Source: Staphylococcus devriesei (GTDB taxonomy: Bacteria; Bacillota; Bacilli; Staphylococcales; Staphylococcaceae). From it: 64,000 nt of DNA. Below, piece by piece: positions 36,138 to 45,439 of this stretch. Numbering within the stretch: the stretch's first letter is position 1; every line of letters starts with the position of its first letter. Under the pieces are notes generated by a model. The model was not told the DNA's origin, ran no database searches, and saw nothing but the letters and a program-made list of their open reading frames with translations. The DNA is taken from NCBI RefSeq assembly GCF_002902625.1, contig NZ_PPRG01000003.1, positions 20,235 through 84,234 on the forward strand, written 5' to 3'. A program made the translations under genes and the position numbers.

Positions 36138-37703
36138 TTGAATAAGCGCATGTTATCTACCCTTACCATGTGCGCTACGCTGATTTTAAGCGGTTGTGCT
36201 CCACATCACCATGATAATGATAAAGAAGTTAAGGTGTCATTACCTCGTGAATTTAATCCTAAGCAGCTTGATGCTCAAGGCTTCGATGCCCCTATGCCAG
36301 TGTATAGCGCAGTATATCAATCTCTTGTAAAGTATGGTAAGAATGGCAAGATTGAGCCTGGTCTCGCAACATCATGGGATGCTTCAAATGATGGTAAAGA
36401 TTACATATTCCATCTTAAGCACGATGTGAAATTTAATGATGGATCTCAATTTGACGCGTCGGCGGTCAAATTTTCAATAGAAAGAGCGAAGGCTACAGAT
36501 ACGACAGACCCTATGGAAACGTTAGACAAGTTACAATCTGTGACAGTGAAGGACAAATATACAATCGAGATTAAATTGAAAGAACCCTCCAACCAAGTCT
36601 TACCAGAATTAACACAAATCAGACCGCTTCGAATCATGAGCCCCCATGCGGTTAAAGATGAAAAAACAACAGGCAAGTTCGAGAAAGCAATTGGTACAGG
36701 ACCATTTAAAGTCGCTGAGTCAACAAATGAAACTGTAACATTTAAACCGAATAAATATTATCGAAACGGCCACCCTTTGGACTACAATTTAACCTTCCAG
36801 TCAATTGAAGATAGTGATTCACGTCATCTCGCTATAGAAAGTAACTCGATTGATATTACAGGTGGCGCGTTAGGTCAAATGACGCCACAACAGGTTAAAG
36901 AATCTCAACGTAGCGAGAATTTAAAAGTACATAAGTATCCAAGTACTGAAACACAATTTATGGGCTTTAATCCTCAACACAAAGTACTACAAGATAAAAA
37001 AATGCGTGAAGCTATTAGCAAGGCAATTGATACAAATGAACTTTCTTCAAATAAGAAGTTGAAGGGTTTATTCCAAAGCGGTGTACAATATGTTAATTCT
37101 GACAATCAACACAATCATCGATACGCGCCTAAGGAATCAGAGAAATTGATTAAAGAATTAGGTTACAAGAAGAATTCGAATGGCTATTTTGAAAAGGATG
37201 GCAAGGTGCTTTCCTTAAAATTGGCACTTCAAACAGATGAGTTCCCAGAATGGAAAACGAAAGCCGTAATTATGCAACAAGCATTGAAAAATATAGGTAT
37301 TAAGTTAGATATTAACGTGTTAGACGCCCAAACGTACTATGAAACTTTAACGGTACGTAAGGACTTTGATCTTATTTACTATCGTACTTATACCAACGCT
37401 TTAATGCCGTATAATTTCCTCAATGCGCGCTTCAAACAGGCTGATCAACAACCCGGCGCTTTTGCGGATGACGCGAAATTAACCAGCATGATTAAAGAAT
37501 TCTCATCTATTATAAATATGAATCAGCGTCAACAAGCGTTCGATAGACTATCCAATTATATCGATAGTCAATACTTAGTCGTCCCTATTTCTTATCCCGA
37601 CGAAACGTTTGTGACAAGTCCGAAGATTAAGCATTTCCAATTTTCAGGACAGACGGACGCACCGATAAACTTCGATAAATTGAAGGTGTCAAATCATGAT
37701 TAG
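36138..37703 (+). CDS. Nickel/peptide ABC transporter substrate-binding lipoprotein (NikA/OppA family)
   Basis: A roughly 521-residue family-5 binding lipoprotein. The signal peptide MNKRMLSTLTMCATLILSGC ends at Cys20, and the mature protein begins CAPHHHDND, a His-rich start that could bind metal. GKIEPGLATSWDASNDGKDYIF, HLKHDVKFNDGSQFDASAVKF, GTGPFKV and MREAISKAIDTNEL are the family blocks. TTG 36138 with GAAGG upstream gives a clean signal peptide. The gene leads a five-gene operon with two permeases and two ATPases. The subfamily includes nickel, metallophore and peptide importers; nickel is favoured because urease lies in the same window (inference). Confidence 0.85.
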   Translation: MNKRMLSTLTMCATLILSGCAPHHHDNDKEVKVSLPREFNPKQLDAQGFDAPMPVYSAVYQSLVKYGKNGKIEPGLATSWDASNDGKDYIFHLKHDVKFNDGSQFDASAVKFSIERAKATDTTDPMETLDKLQSVTVKDKYTIEIKLKEPSNQVLPELTQIRPLRIMSPHAVKDEKTTGKFEKAIGTGPFKVAESTNETVTFKPNKYYRNGHPLDYNLTFQSIEDSDSRHLAIESNSIDITGGALGQMTPQQVKESQRSENLKVHKYPSTETQFMGFNPQHKVLQDKKMREAISKAIDTNELSSNKKLKGLFQSGVQYVNSDNQHNHRYAPKESEKLIKELGYKKNSNGYFEKDGKVLSLKLALQTDEFPEWKTKAVIMQQALKNIGIKLDINVLDAQTYYETLTVRKDFDLIYYRTYTNALMPYNFLNARFKQADQQPGAFADDAKLTSMIKEFSSIINMNQRQQAFDRLSNYIDSQYLVVPISYPDETFVTSPKIKHFQFSGQTDAPINFDKLKVSNHD

Positions 37704-38655
37704 TATCGTAAAACATTTCATTAAGTTAATTATTTATTTAGTTGTCATTTCATTTATTCTATTTGTACTATTGGAAAATACTACCGGCAACCCGGCCATT
37801 CAGTACTTACAAGAACATGGCGTCGCACAAATTACGCCTGAACGCATTAAAATGGCACAAGATAAGTTAGGCCTAAGTCAAGCTATGCCTATTCGTTACG
37901 TCCAGTGGCTAGGCCATGCTTTGACTGGGGATTTGGGAACAAGTTTTAGTAATGGTGAACCTGTGACTGACCGCATTACTCAGGCTATTGTTCCAACACT
38001 TAAACTTATTATAGGTTCAGCCATTATCTTGTTCCCTCTAGGTTATATTATTGGTTATCTTTGCGGGAACCATCCGCGTAAAAAGTGGGCAATCATTACT
38101 ACGCGCGTATCTCAAATCATTACATCATTGCCTGAGTATTGGTTAGCGATTATCTTTATTTACTACTTTGGTGTTAAATGGCATCTCTTTCCGTTTGTAG
38201 GTAGTAATAGTTGGCAGTACTTCGTTCTTCCTATCACTATTTTAGTGTTAGTTGAAGGCAGTCATATGGTGTTATTGAGCAGTCATCTTTTTGAACAGAC
38301 ACTTCATAGCCAACCATATCAATTAGCTCAATTGCGCCATTTCAAGTTAAAGGATCGGATTTACGTTCAACTAAAAGAAATATTAGCGCCATTATTAACA
38401 ATTACCATTAATAATTTTATCCATTTATTTAGCCGTATCATTATTCTCGAAGTCATCTTCAGTATTTCTGGTTTAGGAAAATTATTAATTAATGGTATCA
38501 ATTTACGTGATTATCCACTAATCCAAGGGATACTAATGATGATTATTTTAATGATTATGATATTAAATTTCTTCGGCGACTTATTACTTGAAAAAAGTGA
38601 CCCTCGTCTAAGAATGTCTAAAAAGTCAGGAGGCCGTGTGACATATGAAGATTAA
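37696..38655 (+). CDS. ABC transporter permease, NikB/OppB type
   Basis: A 319-residue permease with six helices. The N-terminal helix is followed by the external segment NPAIQYLQEHGVAQITPERI, then KLGLSQAMPIRYVQWLGHALTGDLGTSFSNG, typical of DppB/NikB. The coupling loop lies around LAQLRHFKLKDRIYVQLKEIL and is less conserved than in peptide transporters. SRIIILEVIFSISGLGKLL ends the core. It overlaps the binding-protein gene by eight bases and the next permease by 11. Confidence 0.9.
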   Translation: MISIVKHFIKLIIYLVVISFILFVLLENTTGNPAIQYLQEHGVAQITPERIKMAQDKLGLSQAMPIRYVQWLGHALTGDLGTSFSNGEPVTDRITQAIVPTLKLIIGSAIILFPLGYIIGYLCGNHPRKKWAIITTRVSQIITSLPEYWLAIIFIYYFGVKWHLFPFVGSNSWQYFVLPITILVLVEGSHMVLLSSHLFEQTLHSQPYQLAQLRHFKLKDRIYVQLKEILAPLLTITINNFIHLFSRIIILEVIFSISGLGKLLINGINLRDYPLIQGILMMIILMIMILNFFGDLLLEKSDPRLRMSKKSGGRVTYED

Positions 38656-39412
38656 ACATTGGATATGGCCGATCATTATAATTATTTTAGCGCTACTCGC
38701 CTATTTGTTATACGATAAAGCGAACACTATTCATCAATCCGAAGCGCTACTACCACCTAGTCTGACTCACTTACTAGGTACCGATCACTTAGGACGTGAC
38801 TTTTTAACACGACTATTTGTAGGCAGCATTGTCACACTTGGTTTAACTACTTTAATTTTAGTTGGCACCGTGTTATTAGGTCTTATGTTAGGGTTAGTAT
38901 CAGCGCTTGTCGGTAAATGGCTTGATTCTGTGTTGATGGCTTTAGCTGATATGTTAATCGCTTTACCTGCAATTATTATTGCCCTTGTGATATTAGGATT
39001 TATGAATAATTCTGTGCTCGGTTTATGTTTCGCTTTGATTATTGGATGGCTCGGTCGCTATTTACGTTACTTTAGAAACTTGGCACGCGATGCTAAAACG
39101 CAACCTTTCGTGAAATACGCATCATTAAGTGGCTTTTCAAAATTACAAACAACGATTTATCATATCGTTCCACACCTATTAAGCAACGTGATGGCGCTGA
39201 TTACTGCAGATTTCGGTAAACTCATGCTTAGTATTTCCGGCCTAGCCTTCATCGGATTAGGCGTTAAGCCACCGTTACCTGAATTAGGTGCCATTTTATT
39301 TGATGGCAAAAGTTATTTCTATTCTGCACCATGGTTATTCTTCTTCCCAGGTGTCCTGTTAGGAGGTTTCGCACTCATATGTCAACTACTCAACCGTCGC
39401 TACATTCGTTAA
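38645..39412 (+). CDS. ABC transporter permease, NikC/OppC type
   Basis: A 255-residue permease. One N-terminal helix, then PPSLTHLLGTDHLGRDFLTRLFVGS (the GTDxLGRD signature of DppC/NikC), four to five more helices, and a coupling loop FVKYASLSGFSKLQTTIYHIVPH. ISGLAFIGLGVKPPLPELGAILFDG is the usual C-terminal block. AGGAGG precedes the ATG inside the end of the preceding gene. The following ATPase starts 34 bases before its stop. Confidence 0.9.
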   Translation: MKIKHWIWPIIIIILALLAYLLYDKANTIHQSEALLPPSLTHLLGTDHLGRDFLTRLFVGSIVTLGLTTLILVGTVLLGLMLGLVSALVGKWLDSVLMALADMLIALPAIIIALVILGFMNNSVLGLCFALIIGWLGRYLRYFRNLARDAKTQPFVKYASLSGFSKLQTTIYHIVPHLLSNVMALITADFGKLMLSISGLAFIGLGVKPPLPELGAILFDGKSYFYSAPWLFFFPGVLLGGFALICQLLNRRYIR

Positions 39413-40152
39413 CGCCATTACTTCATTTTGAAAATGTCTCAGTCTACGACGGCGAAGCAACATTATTAAATAACGTGAATTTAGAAGTGTTAGAAGGAAG
39501 CTTTCATTGCTTAGTAGGCGAAAGTGGAAGCGGTAAATCATTATTAACACGTACTGCACTTGGCATGCGTCAACCTCAATTGCGCTACGAAGGTCAAGTT
39601 GAAATAGATATAGATAATACCGATGCCATGTTTCAAGATACTAATAGCAATTTCTTTCAAAATGTTAAAATCCATAAGCACTTTGACGCGCTATTTGATT
39701 CATTAAATTCAACATCATCACGTAAAGAACAACATGAATTCGTAAAACGACAATTTACACACCTCGGTTTAGAACATCCACAAGAATTACTACATTATTT
39801 TCCTTTTCAATTGAGTGGAGGTATGGCGCAAAGGATTGCTTTAGTAATGTCTATCGTCCGTGAAGCGAAATTTCTTATAGCTGACGAACCTACTAGCGCA
39901 TTAGACTATGAGAACCGAAATGGTTTAATGTGGCTCTTAAACCATGTTGTGCGTGAACATAACATGACCATTCTGTTTATTACGCATGACTTAAGTTTAG
40001 CGATGGATTACGTTACACATATTAGCGTAATGCAGAATGGACAAATTATTGAAAGTGGAGAAGCTAAAGAGATTTTAGAGTCTCCTCAACATCCCTTTAC
40101 ACAACAATTGATTGAACTGGCGAATAGGAGAAATCGTTATGTTGCAGATTAA
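39379..40152 (+). CDS. ABC transporter ATPase, NikD/DppD type
   Basis: A 257-residue ATPase. Walker A GESGSGKSLL, signature LSGGMAQR, Walker B LIADEPTSALD, switch His in FITHDLSLAMDY. The last residues QHPFTQQLIELANR resemble the C-terminal region of DppD-type ATPases but without the long Cys-rich tail. ATG 39379 follows AGGAGG (39361-39366) by 12 bases, so it overlaps the permease gene by 34 bases; a longer frame upstream has no ribosome site. Confidence 0.88.
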   Translation: MSTTQPSLHSLTPLLHFENVSVYDGEATLLNNVNLEVLEGSFHCLVGESGSGKSLLTRTALGMRQPQLRYEGQVEIDIDNTDAMFQDTNSNFFQNVKIHKHFDALFDSLNSTSSRKEQHEFVKRQFTHLGLEHPQELLHYFPFQLSGGMAQRIALVMSIVREAKFLIADEPTSALDYENRNGLMWLLNHVVREHNMTILFITHDLSLAMDYVTHISVMQNGQIIESGEAKEILESPQHPFTQQLIELANRRNRYVAD

Positions 40153-40774
40153 ACAGTTGAATAAGGCATTTTCAGAAAAAGAGATTTTTAAAAACTTTAA
40201 TTTAGAAATAAATAAGCATGAAAATTTAATTATTAGTGGTGTAAGTGGGAGCGGGAAGTCTACCCTAGCTCAAATCATGGCAGGGTTAGATGATAATTAC
40301 CAAGGAATTGTGAGCTACAACGACTTAACACTTGGTAAGGTATCGCGTCATGAGTGGATGAAACGTATTCAATATGTCCCTCAATACAATGCGATGACAT
40401 TAGATCCTCGAAAAACGGTGAAATGGACATTACAACAACCCTTGAAGAACTTTAATATTTCTTCTAATGAGCATGAGACTAGATTAAATGATGTGCTATC
40501 TCAATGTAAATTAGATAGAGAATTGTTGAATAAAAAAGTAGGCACGTTAAGTGGTGGTCAATTTCAACGGTTATGGATTGCTAAAGCATTGCTAGTTAAT
40601 CCAGATATTCTCATTTTGGATGAAGCCACAACGAATTTAGATGTGATTAATGAGGAAATGATTATTCAAATGTTAGGAGAATTGAAAGATCTTCAATTAA
40701 TTATCATTACGCATGATCCTTATTTATTACACAGCCTACCGGGTAAAAAGCTAACTATTGGCCAATCACATTAA
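40139..40774 (+). CDS. ABC transporter ATPase, NikE/DppF type
   Basis: A 211-residue second ATPase of the importer: Walker A GVSGSGKSTLAQIMAG, YVPQYNAMTLDPRKTV after the Q-loop, signature LSGGQFQR, Walker B LILDEATTNLD, switch His ITHDPYLL. ATG 40139 follows TAGGAG by eight bases and overlaps the previous gene by 14. It closes the operon, which ends in a clear terminator. Confidence 0.88.
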   Translation: MLQIKQLNKAFSEKEIFKNFNLEINKHENLIISGVSGSGKSTLAQIMAGLDDNYQGIVSYNDLTLGKVSRHEWMKRIQYVPQYNAMTLDPRKTVKWTLQQPLKNFNISSNEHETRLNDVLSQCKLDRELLNKKVGTLSGGQFQRLWIAKALLVNPDILILDEATTNLDVINEEMIIQMLGELKDLQLIIITHDPYLLHSLPGKKLTIGQSH

Positions 40775-40788
40775 TTTACACTATAACG

Positions 40789-40830
40789 AAAGCTCGAAGA
40801 TGTTCTAGAATACAATCTTCGAGCTTTGTT
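40789..40830 (+). terminator. Terminator of the nickel/peptide ABC operon
   Basis: AAAGCTCGAAGAT (40789-40801) pairs with ATCTTCGAGCTTT (40815-40827); GTTATT follows. Confidence 0.8.
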
Positions 40831-40841
40831 ATTAATACTTC

Positions 40842-40927
40842 GTATTGTTGGTTCCCTTTCCTGGGGGGACTGGCTAAGCCAAGGTCTTAGCCTAGCCCTG
40901 TTCCCCTAGGAGTGTCACCAACAATAC
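40842..40927. repeat. Palindromic intergenic repeat element
   Basis: GTATTGTTGG (40842-40851) and CCAACAATAC (40918-40927) are perfect 10-bp ends. Inside are CCTGGGGGG, CTAAGCCAAGGTCTTAG and TTCCCCTAGG, which can form secondary stems, and both ends are bordered by ACTTCG. The GC-rich core differs from its surroundings. It looks like a small non-coding interspersed element; a degenerate relative lies at 20683. Confidence 0.6.
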
Positions 40928-41016
40928 TTCGTTAATTGCAATGAAATTTATATTGGAATCTTTAAAATAATAGGAGACTGCCGTTTAAATTACCATGAAA
41001 TTCAAGAAAGTGATAT

Positions 41017-41682
41017 TTACCACCAAAAGTTAGATAGAAATACCGATAAGATATTACTTAATGCATGAATAACAATAGGAACTTCGAGCCGTTTAGTTTT
41101 TAAATATGCGATTACAAGTACTACGCCCGAGAGACCATAAATAAGCCATTCACTTATATTTGTAGGTCCATGTGCCCCTGCAAATAATATAACTGACACA
41201 ACTCCCCCAATGATAGGTGCTCCTCTAAATACTCCTTTAATTAATAATCCTCGAAACATCACTTCTTCTATAATTGGACCTAAAATACCTATAGTTAATA
41301 TTTGTAAATAAAACGGTATATGTTCAAAAGATGCATCCAAATCCTTTTGATTTGGCGGTGTTGGCATAAATGACAAATATAAAAAATCAATCGCACTAAC
41401 GACTACAAACGCAATAAGAATAAAGAGCCATTGTTTTTTAGTAAGCATACTAAAATTAAATAACTTCAACTTAAAAGCGTATAATAATAAGAAAGCGATG
41501 ATTACAGCTAAAATAGCTATCCAGTAATACTGAGGTTTTTCAGCTAAAAATAGAATAAAAGTTTCGGCGATAAACATTACAATAATCATAAATATAGATT
41601 GAAGTAATAACTTCCAATAGGATTTATGTGAAATTTGAAATTCTTGTTGATGATTTTGTATTTTGGAAATCTTTTCCAACAT
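41017..41682 (-). CDS. CPBP family intramembrane glutamic endopeptidase (first of three)
   Basis: A 221-residue membrane protease of the CAAX/CPBP (Abi) family. Catalytic motif GPIIEEVMFRGLL near residue 140, GAHGP near 172 and HALSNILSVF near the C-terminus supply the Glu-Glu-Arg and two His of the active site. About six to seven helices. AGGAGG lies five to six bases before the ATG. Family members in staphylococci act on Agr peptides or on cell-surface proteins; the target here is unknown. It is divergent from the second CPBP gene. Confidence 0.88.
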   Translation of the reverse strand: MLEKISKIQNHQQEFQISHKSYWKLLLQSIFMIIVMFIAETFILFLAEKPQYYWIAILAVIIAFLLLYAFKLKLFNFSMLTKKQWLFILIAFVVVSAIDFLYLSFMPTPPNQKDLDASFEHIPFYLQILTIGILGPIIEEVMFRGLLIKGVFRGAPIIGGVVSVILFAGAHGPTNISEWLIYGLSGVVLVIAYLKTKRLEVPIVIHALSNILSVFLSNFWW

Positions 41683-41848
41683 AATATTCCTCCTTTGTGA
41701 TATTGCGTAATAAATAGATTTCTTAAAAATTTAAATAACTCATAACTTAACCCTTAACTAATATTGTAGAGTGTGTAAAATATATGTTACATTTAAAGAG
41801 AAGTATTCGTTTTCAAGTTTTACAATATTAAATAAAGGTGGGTTTAGC

Positions 41849-42667
41849 ATGAAAGAACGTGAAAATATGAATACACACTCCGCTACACCAGTTTCTCCTA
41901 ATGAACACCAAACTAAGGAAGATGACTTACATAATGAAGAGAGCTATCCTAAAGGAAATAAGTTTGTTAGAGCCCTTATCTTTATTGGTTGGTTACTCCT
42001 CGCACAAATACCTTTAGTTACAATTCTTTTTATTTACAGCTTTTCTCTCTACATGGACCTATTAACCGGTACTATTATCACTCTTATCTTTTTATTGTTA
42101 ACAACAGTTATCACATGGTTTGTAAGAAGCTATTACAAACGTCATACATATGAACACCCTTCAAAATTTAAAGGTAAAGATATTATAACTAATATCGGTT
42201 GGGCCTTTTTACTCCGTTTAATCGTTATTGGAATGAGTTATTTAATGTTATTTGCGACTGGGTCTATGCAAACGCAAAATGATAAATTCTTACTCGGCGA
42301 CATGAACGCGAATAAACCTACGCCTGACCAATTAGGCCAAATTTTTCCATTTATTGTTTTCGTGATTGTTATAATTTTCGTTGCACCCTATTTAGAAGAA
42401 CTTATTTATCGTGGCATCTTTAAAGAAACTTTATTTAAACGTTCACGTTTCTGGTTACCATTTATTTTGTCTTCATTAATCTTTGCCTCTCAACATGGTC
42501 TATCCAACTGGGTTGCAATTGTTATGTACACGCTCATGGGTATGATTTTCTACCTTGCTTATCATCGTCGTGGTAATGTGCGAGATAATATGATGGTTCA
42601 CATGATTCATAACGGTGTAACAGGTGTCATTATGCTAGTGAGTTATTTTGTTTTATTATTTGGTTAA
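41849..42667 (+). CDS. CPBP family intramembrane glutamic endopeptidase (second of three)
   Basis: A 272-residue membrane protease. It has a hydrophilic N-terminal tail of about 45 residues (MKERENMNTHSATPVSPNE...), followed by roughly seven helices. The active site is seen as APYLEELIYRGIF near 193, ASQHGLSN near 225 and MVHMIHNGVTG near the end. AAGGTGGG lies eight bases before ATG 41849; a longer upstream frame has no ribosome site. It ends at a clear terminator. Confidence 0.87.
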   Translation: MKERENMNTHSATPVSPNEHQTKEDDLHNEESYPKGNKFVRALIFIGWLLLAQIPLVTILFIYSFSLYMDLLTGTIITLIFLLLTTVITWFVRSYYKRHTYEHPSKFKGKDIITNIGWAFLLRLIVIGMSYLMLFATGSMQTQNDKFLLGDMNANKPTPDQLGQIFPFIVFVIVIIFVAPYLEELIYRGIFKETLFKRSRFWLPFILSSLIFASQHGLSNWVAIVMYTLMGMIFYLAYHRRGNVRDNMMVHMIHNGVTGVIMLVSYFVLLFG

Positions 42668-42760
42668 TAGGATAGCTAAAATAAACGCACCTCCTATGAA
42701 TAACTTAACAAACTTTTGTTTAATCCAACCTTAAAGGTTTCTTAAAAAACTAGTGCAATA

Positions 42761-42810
42761 TAAAAGTGGTATTTCTATCTAATTTCAAATAGAAATAGCC
42801 ACTTTTATTT
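42761..42810 (+). terminator. Rho-independent terminator between two CPBP genes
   Basis: AAAAGTGG-t-ATTTCTAT pairs with ATAGAAAT-ag-CCACTTTT, followed by ATTT; A-rich left flank makes it usable in both directions. Confidence 0.83.
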
Positions 42811-42861
42811 AAGGTATTATTTATCTTTTTAAGAGCTTGCACTTTGAGTATATCGAACTTT

Positions 42862-43698
42862 CTAGCTATTTAAAAATCGCTTTGTAGTTGTAACTTTAGG
42901 TTGTTTGAGTAAAATAAATATCACAATTAAATATCCTATAATTGATATCAATGAGACTTCATAGCCGAATTGCCCACCTGTAATAGCCATATTATGGTTA
43001 CGAACCACATATTCCCAAATATTGTAGTTACTTTGCTTTTCAGTAATATGTAAAACCTGGAAAATATTCCAAAAGAAATGCAACGTAATACTCGCCCATA
43101 TTGTATTCGCTTTGTACGTTGCTAAACCAAACATTATTCCCACTAATGAGCCGCTAATAAGCAACAATAAAAAGCTACTTACATTTAAGGCGCCGTTAAA
43201 TAAGTGAAGTACTGCAAAGAATATTGCCGTAGATAAGATAGCTACTTTAATATTTGTCTTCTTCTCGATATACCCCATCAAAAGTCCTCTACATACGAGT
43301 TCTTCCACAAATGCACCAGCCATGGCTTGTACGAAAATCGGCCAAAAAAGTGTATGCAAGGTGTGATGTATAGAATTAAAATGATGCACTTTAAAGTCAC
43401 CAGGTACAAAAATTAAATAAATAGCATACACAAAGATAGATAATCCTATGCCTAATAAGATGAATTTCATTTGAATTCTTGGTGGTGTAATACGATAAGC
43501 GATTAATTTATCTTTCAATATTTTTTTAATAAAAAAACGAACAGTCACGAAAGCTAAAGCGATATAAACGACCGCCATTAATATGACGCCTATCCCTAGA
43601 AATGGAATAAGGGCATCACATAGCGAAGCAACACCGTTGGCTAGTCCCATAATAACAATGGCTAACAAAAACATACCTATAATTTTCAAAAGTTTCAT
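42862..43698 (-). CDS. CPBP family intramembrane glutamic endopeptidase (third of three)
   Basis: A 278-residue membrane protease with about eight helices. Motif GAFVEELVCRGLLMGY near residue 133, AVLHLFNG near 165 and ITLHFFWNIFQV near 205 carry the catalytic residues. It is the most divergent of the three and the Cys in EELVCRG is unusual. AGGAGAA precedes the ATG. It is convergent with the second CPBP gene. No substrate can be inferred. Confidence 0.87.
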   Translation of the reverse strand: MKLLKIIGMFLLAIVIMGLANGVASLCDALIPFLGIGVILMAVVYIALAFVTVRFFIKKILKDKLIAYRITPPRIQMKFILLGIGLSIFVYAIYLIFVPGDFKVHHFNSIHHTLHTLFWPIFVQAMAGAFVEELVCRGLLMGYIEKKTNIKVAILSTAIFFAVLHLFNGALNVSSFLLLLISGSLVGIMFGLATYKANTIWASITLHFFWNIFQVLHITEKQSNYNIWEYVVRNHNMAITGGQFGYEVSLISIIGYLIVIFILLKQPKVTTTKRFLNS

Positions 43699-43857
43699 AA
43701 TTATTCTCCTAAGTGAATTGAACTCGTATCCATTTTTATCTTAGCACACTTCTTTACACAAAAATGAAGAGGTTAGGAAACCTATTCGTTCCCAATCCCT
43801 TCTATGATAAAAGTAAAATATTATGACTATAAGAAGTATATAAATCTAACTTCTCAC

Positions 43858-45390
43858 TTAATTTCTATTTCCAACTTTTGAAATATATGTTGATGCTTTA
43901 TTTTTATCGTAAATTGTAAGACCAGTAATATCTTTTGATTTATTCGTTGGTACAACTAAACTTACTAAGTAACCGAAGATAAAGGCAACGGCGAATGAAA
44001 TAATTGAAACGTAGAATGGAGAGTTACCGCCACCAACACCATTTAATAGATAAGCAATAATGACACCAGCAATTAAACCTACTAACACGCCAAATGTATT
44101 GGCACGTTTTGTAAAGATACCAACCGCAAAGATACCCGCTAATGGTACACCAAATAATCCTGTGATAAGTAAGAAGAGATCCCAGAGATTATTAGAATCT
44201 GCAGCAATTAAGTAGATTGAAATACCATAACTTAATAGTCCAGCAACTACGATAACTAATCTAGCAAAGTTAACTTCAGATTTGTCTGTTCCTCTTCCAA
44301 AGAAACGGTTTTTAATATCTTCTGAAATACATGCTGAAATTGAGTTCAAGCTAGATGAAATAGTAGATTGCGCAGCTGCGAAGATAGCTGCGATAAGTAA
44401 ACCACCTACAAATGGAGGCATTTGAGTTAAAATGAAATACGGTACTACAGATGATGTATTGAATCCTTTAGGTAATGCTTGTTCATGTTGATAGAATGAA
44501 TACATCATTGTTCCCATTCCATAGAAGATTGGCGCAGAAACTAAGGCTAATATTCCGTTTGTCCATAGTGATTTCTTAGTTTCAGTTAATGAGTCAGACG
44601 CTTGATAACGTTGAACGACGTCCTGACTAGCTGTATATTGGTGCAAGTTGTTAAAGATATTTCCTAGGAAAATAATTGGAAGAGCTGCAGCAGCTGAATT
44701 TAACTTCCAATTATCAGCGCTAATAATTTTCTTATTTGCGATGGCATCACTAATGATTGTGCCAAAGCCACCTTTAATTTCAAAAGCACCAATAATAATA
44801 ATTAATAGTGCGCCTCCAAGTAAGATTACACCTTGGATAAAGTCACTCCATACCACGCCTTCAAAGCCGCCTAAGAAAGTATAAAGAATACATAAAATAC
44901 CGACTAAACTTGCGACGATATATGGGTTAATATCTGACACAGCTGTAATCGCTAATGTTGGTAAATAAATAACAATCGCGATACGCCCTAAGTGGAAAAC
45001 AATAAACAATAACGAACCAATGACACGAATACTTGGTCCAAATCTAGCTTCCAAATATTCATACGCTGAAGTAACACGTAATTTTTTAAAGAATGGTACA
45101 TAAAATGCAATTAAGATCGGAATAATTGCCACAATCGCAATGTTTCCAGCGATGTATGCCCAGTCTGTTAAAAATGCTTTTTCCGGGGTAGACATAAATG
45201 TGATAGCACTTAACGTAGTGGCATAAATCGAGAATCCTATTGCCCATGAAGGTAGACGTCCACTCGCAGTGAAGAAACTATCCGTATCTTTCCCCGCTCG
45301 TTTCGTAAAGTAAGCGCCAATGATTAACATAATTACGAGATATCCAATAACGGCAATCCAGTTCCAAGTCCCAAAACCTACTTGTTGCAT
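43858..45390 (-). CDS. nanT: Sodium:solute symporter, sialic acid transporter NanT type
   Basis: A 510-residue SSS-family symporter with about 13 helices, probably importing N-acetylneuraminate with sodium. GRLPSWAIGFSIYATTLSAITFMS contains the sodium-site Ser/Thr region of the first core helices; SAYEYLEARFGPSIR and FAAAQSTISSSLNSISACISED are the family signatures. A longer frame exists, but ATG 45390 follows GAGGTG. It lies 50 bases downstream of nanA on the same strand, so nanA-nanT form one operon, as in S. aureus. Confidence 0.9.
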   Translation of the reverse strand: MQQVGFGTWNWIAVIGYLVIMLIIGAYFTKRAGKDTDSFFTASGRLPSWAIGFSIYATTLSAITFMSTPEKAFLTDWAYIAGNIAIVAIIPILIAFYVPFFKKLRVTSAYEYLEARFGPSIRVIGSLLFIVFHLGRIAIVIYLPTLAITAVSDINPYIVASLVGILCILYTFLGGFEGVVWSDFIQGVILLGGALLIIIIGAFEIKGGFGTIISDAIANKKIISADNWKLNSAAAALPIIFLGNIFNNLHQYTASQDVVQRYQASDSLTETKKSLWTNGILALVSAPIFYGMGTMMYSFYQHEQALPKGFNTSSVVPYFILTQMPPFVGGLLIAAIFAAAQSTISSSLNSISACISEDIKNRFFGRGTDKSEVNFARLVIVVAGLLSYGISIYLIAADSNNLWDLFLLITGLFGVPLAGIFAVGIFTKRANTFGVLVGLIAGVIIAYLLNGVGGGNSPFYVSIISFAVAFIFGYLVSLVVPTNKSKDITGLTIYDKNKASTYISKVGNRN

Positions 45391-45439
45391 AACTAACACC
45401 TCTTGTTTCACATATTCTGTTGTTTGATTTTTTTAATAT

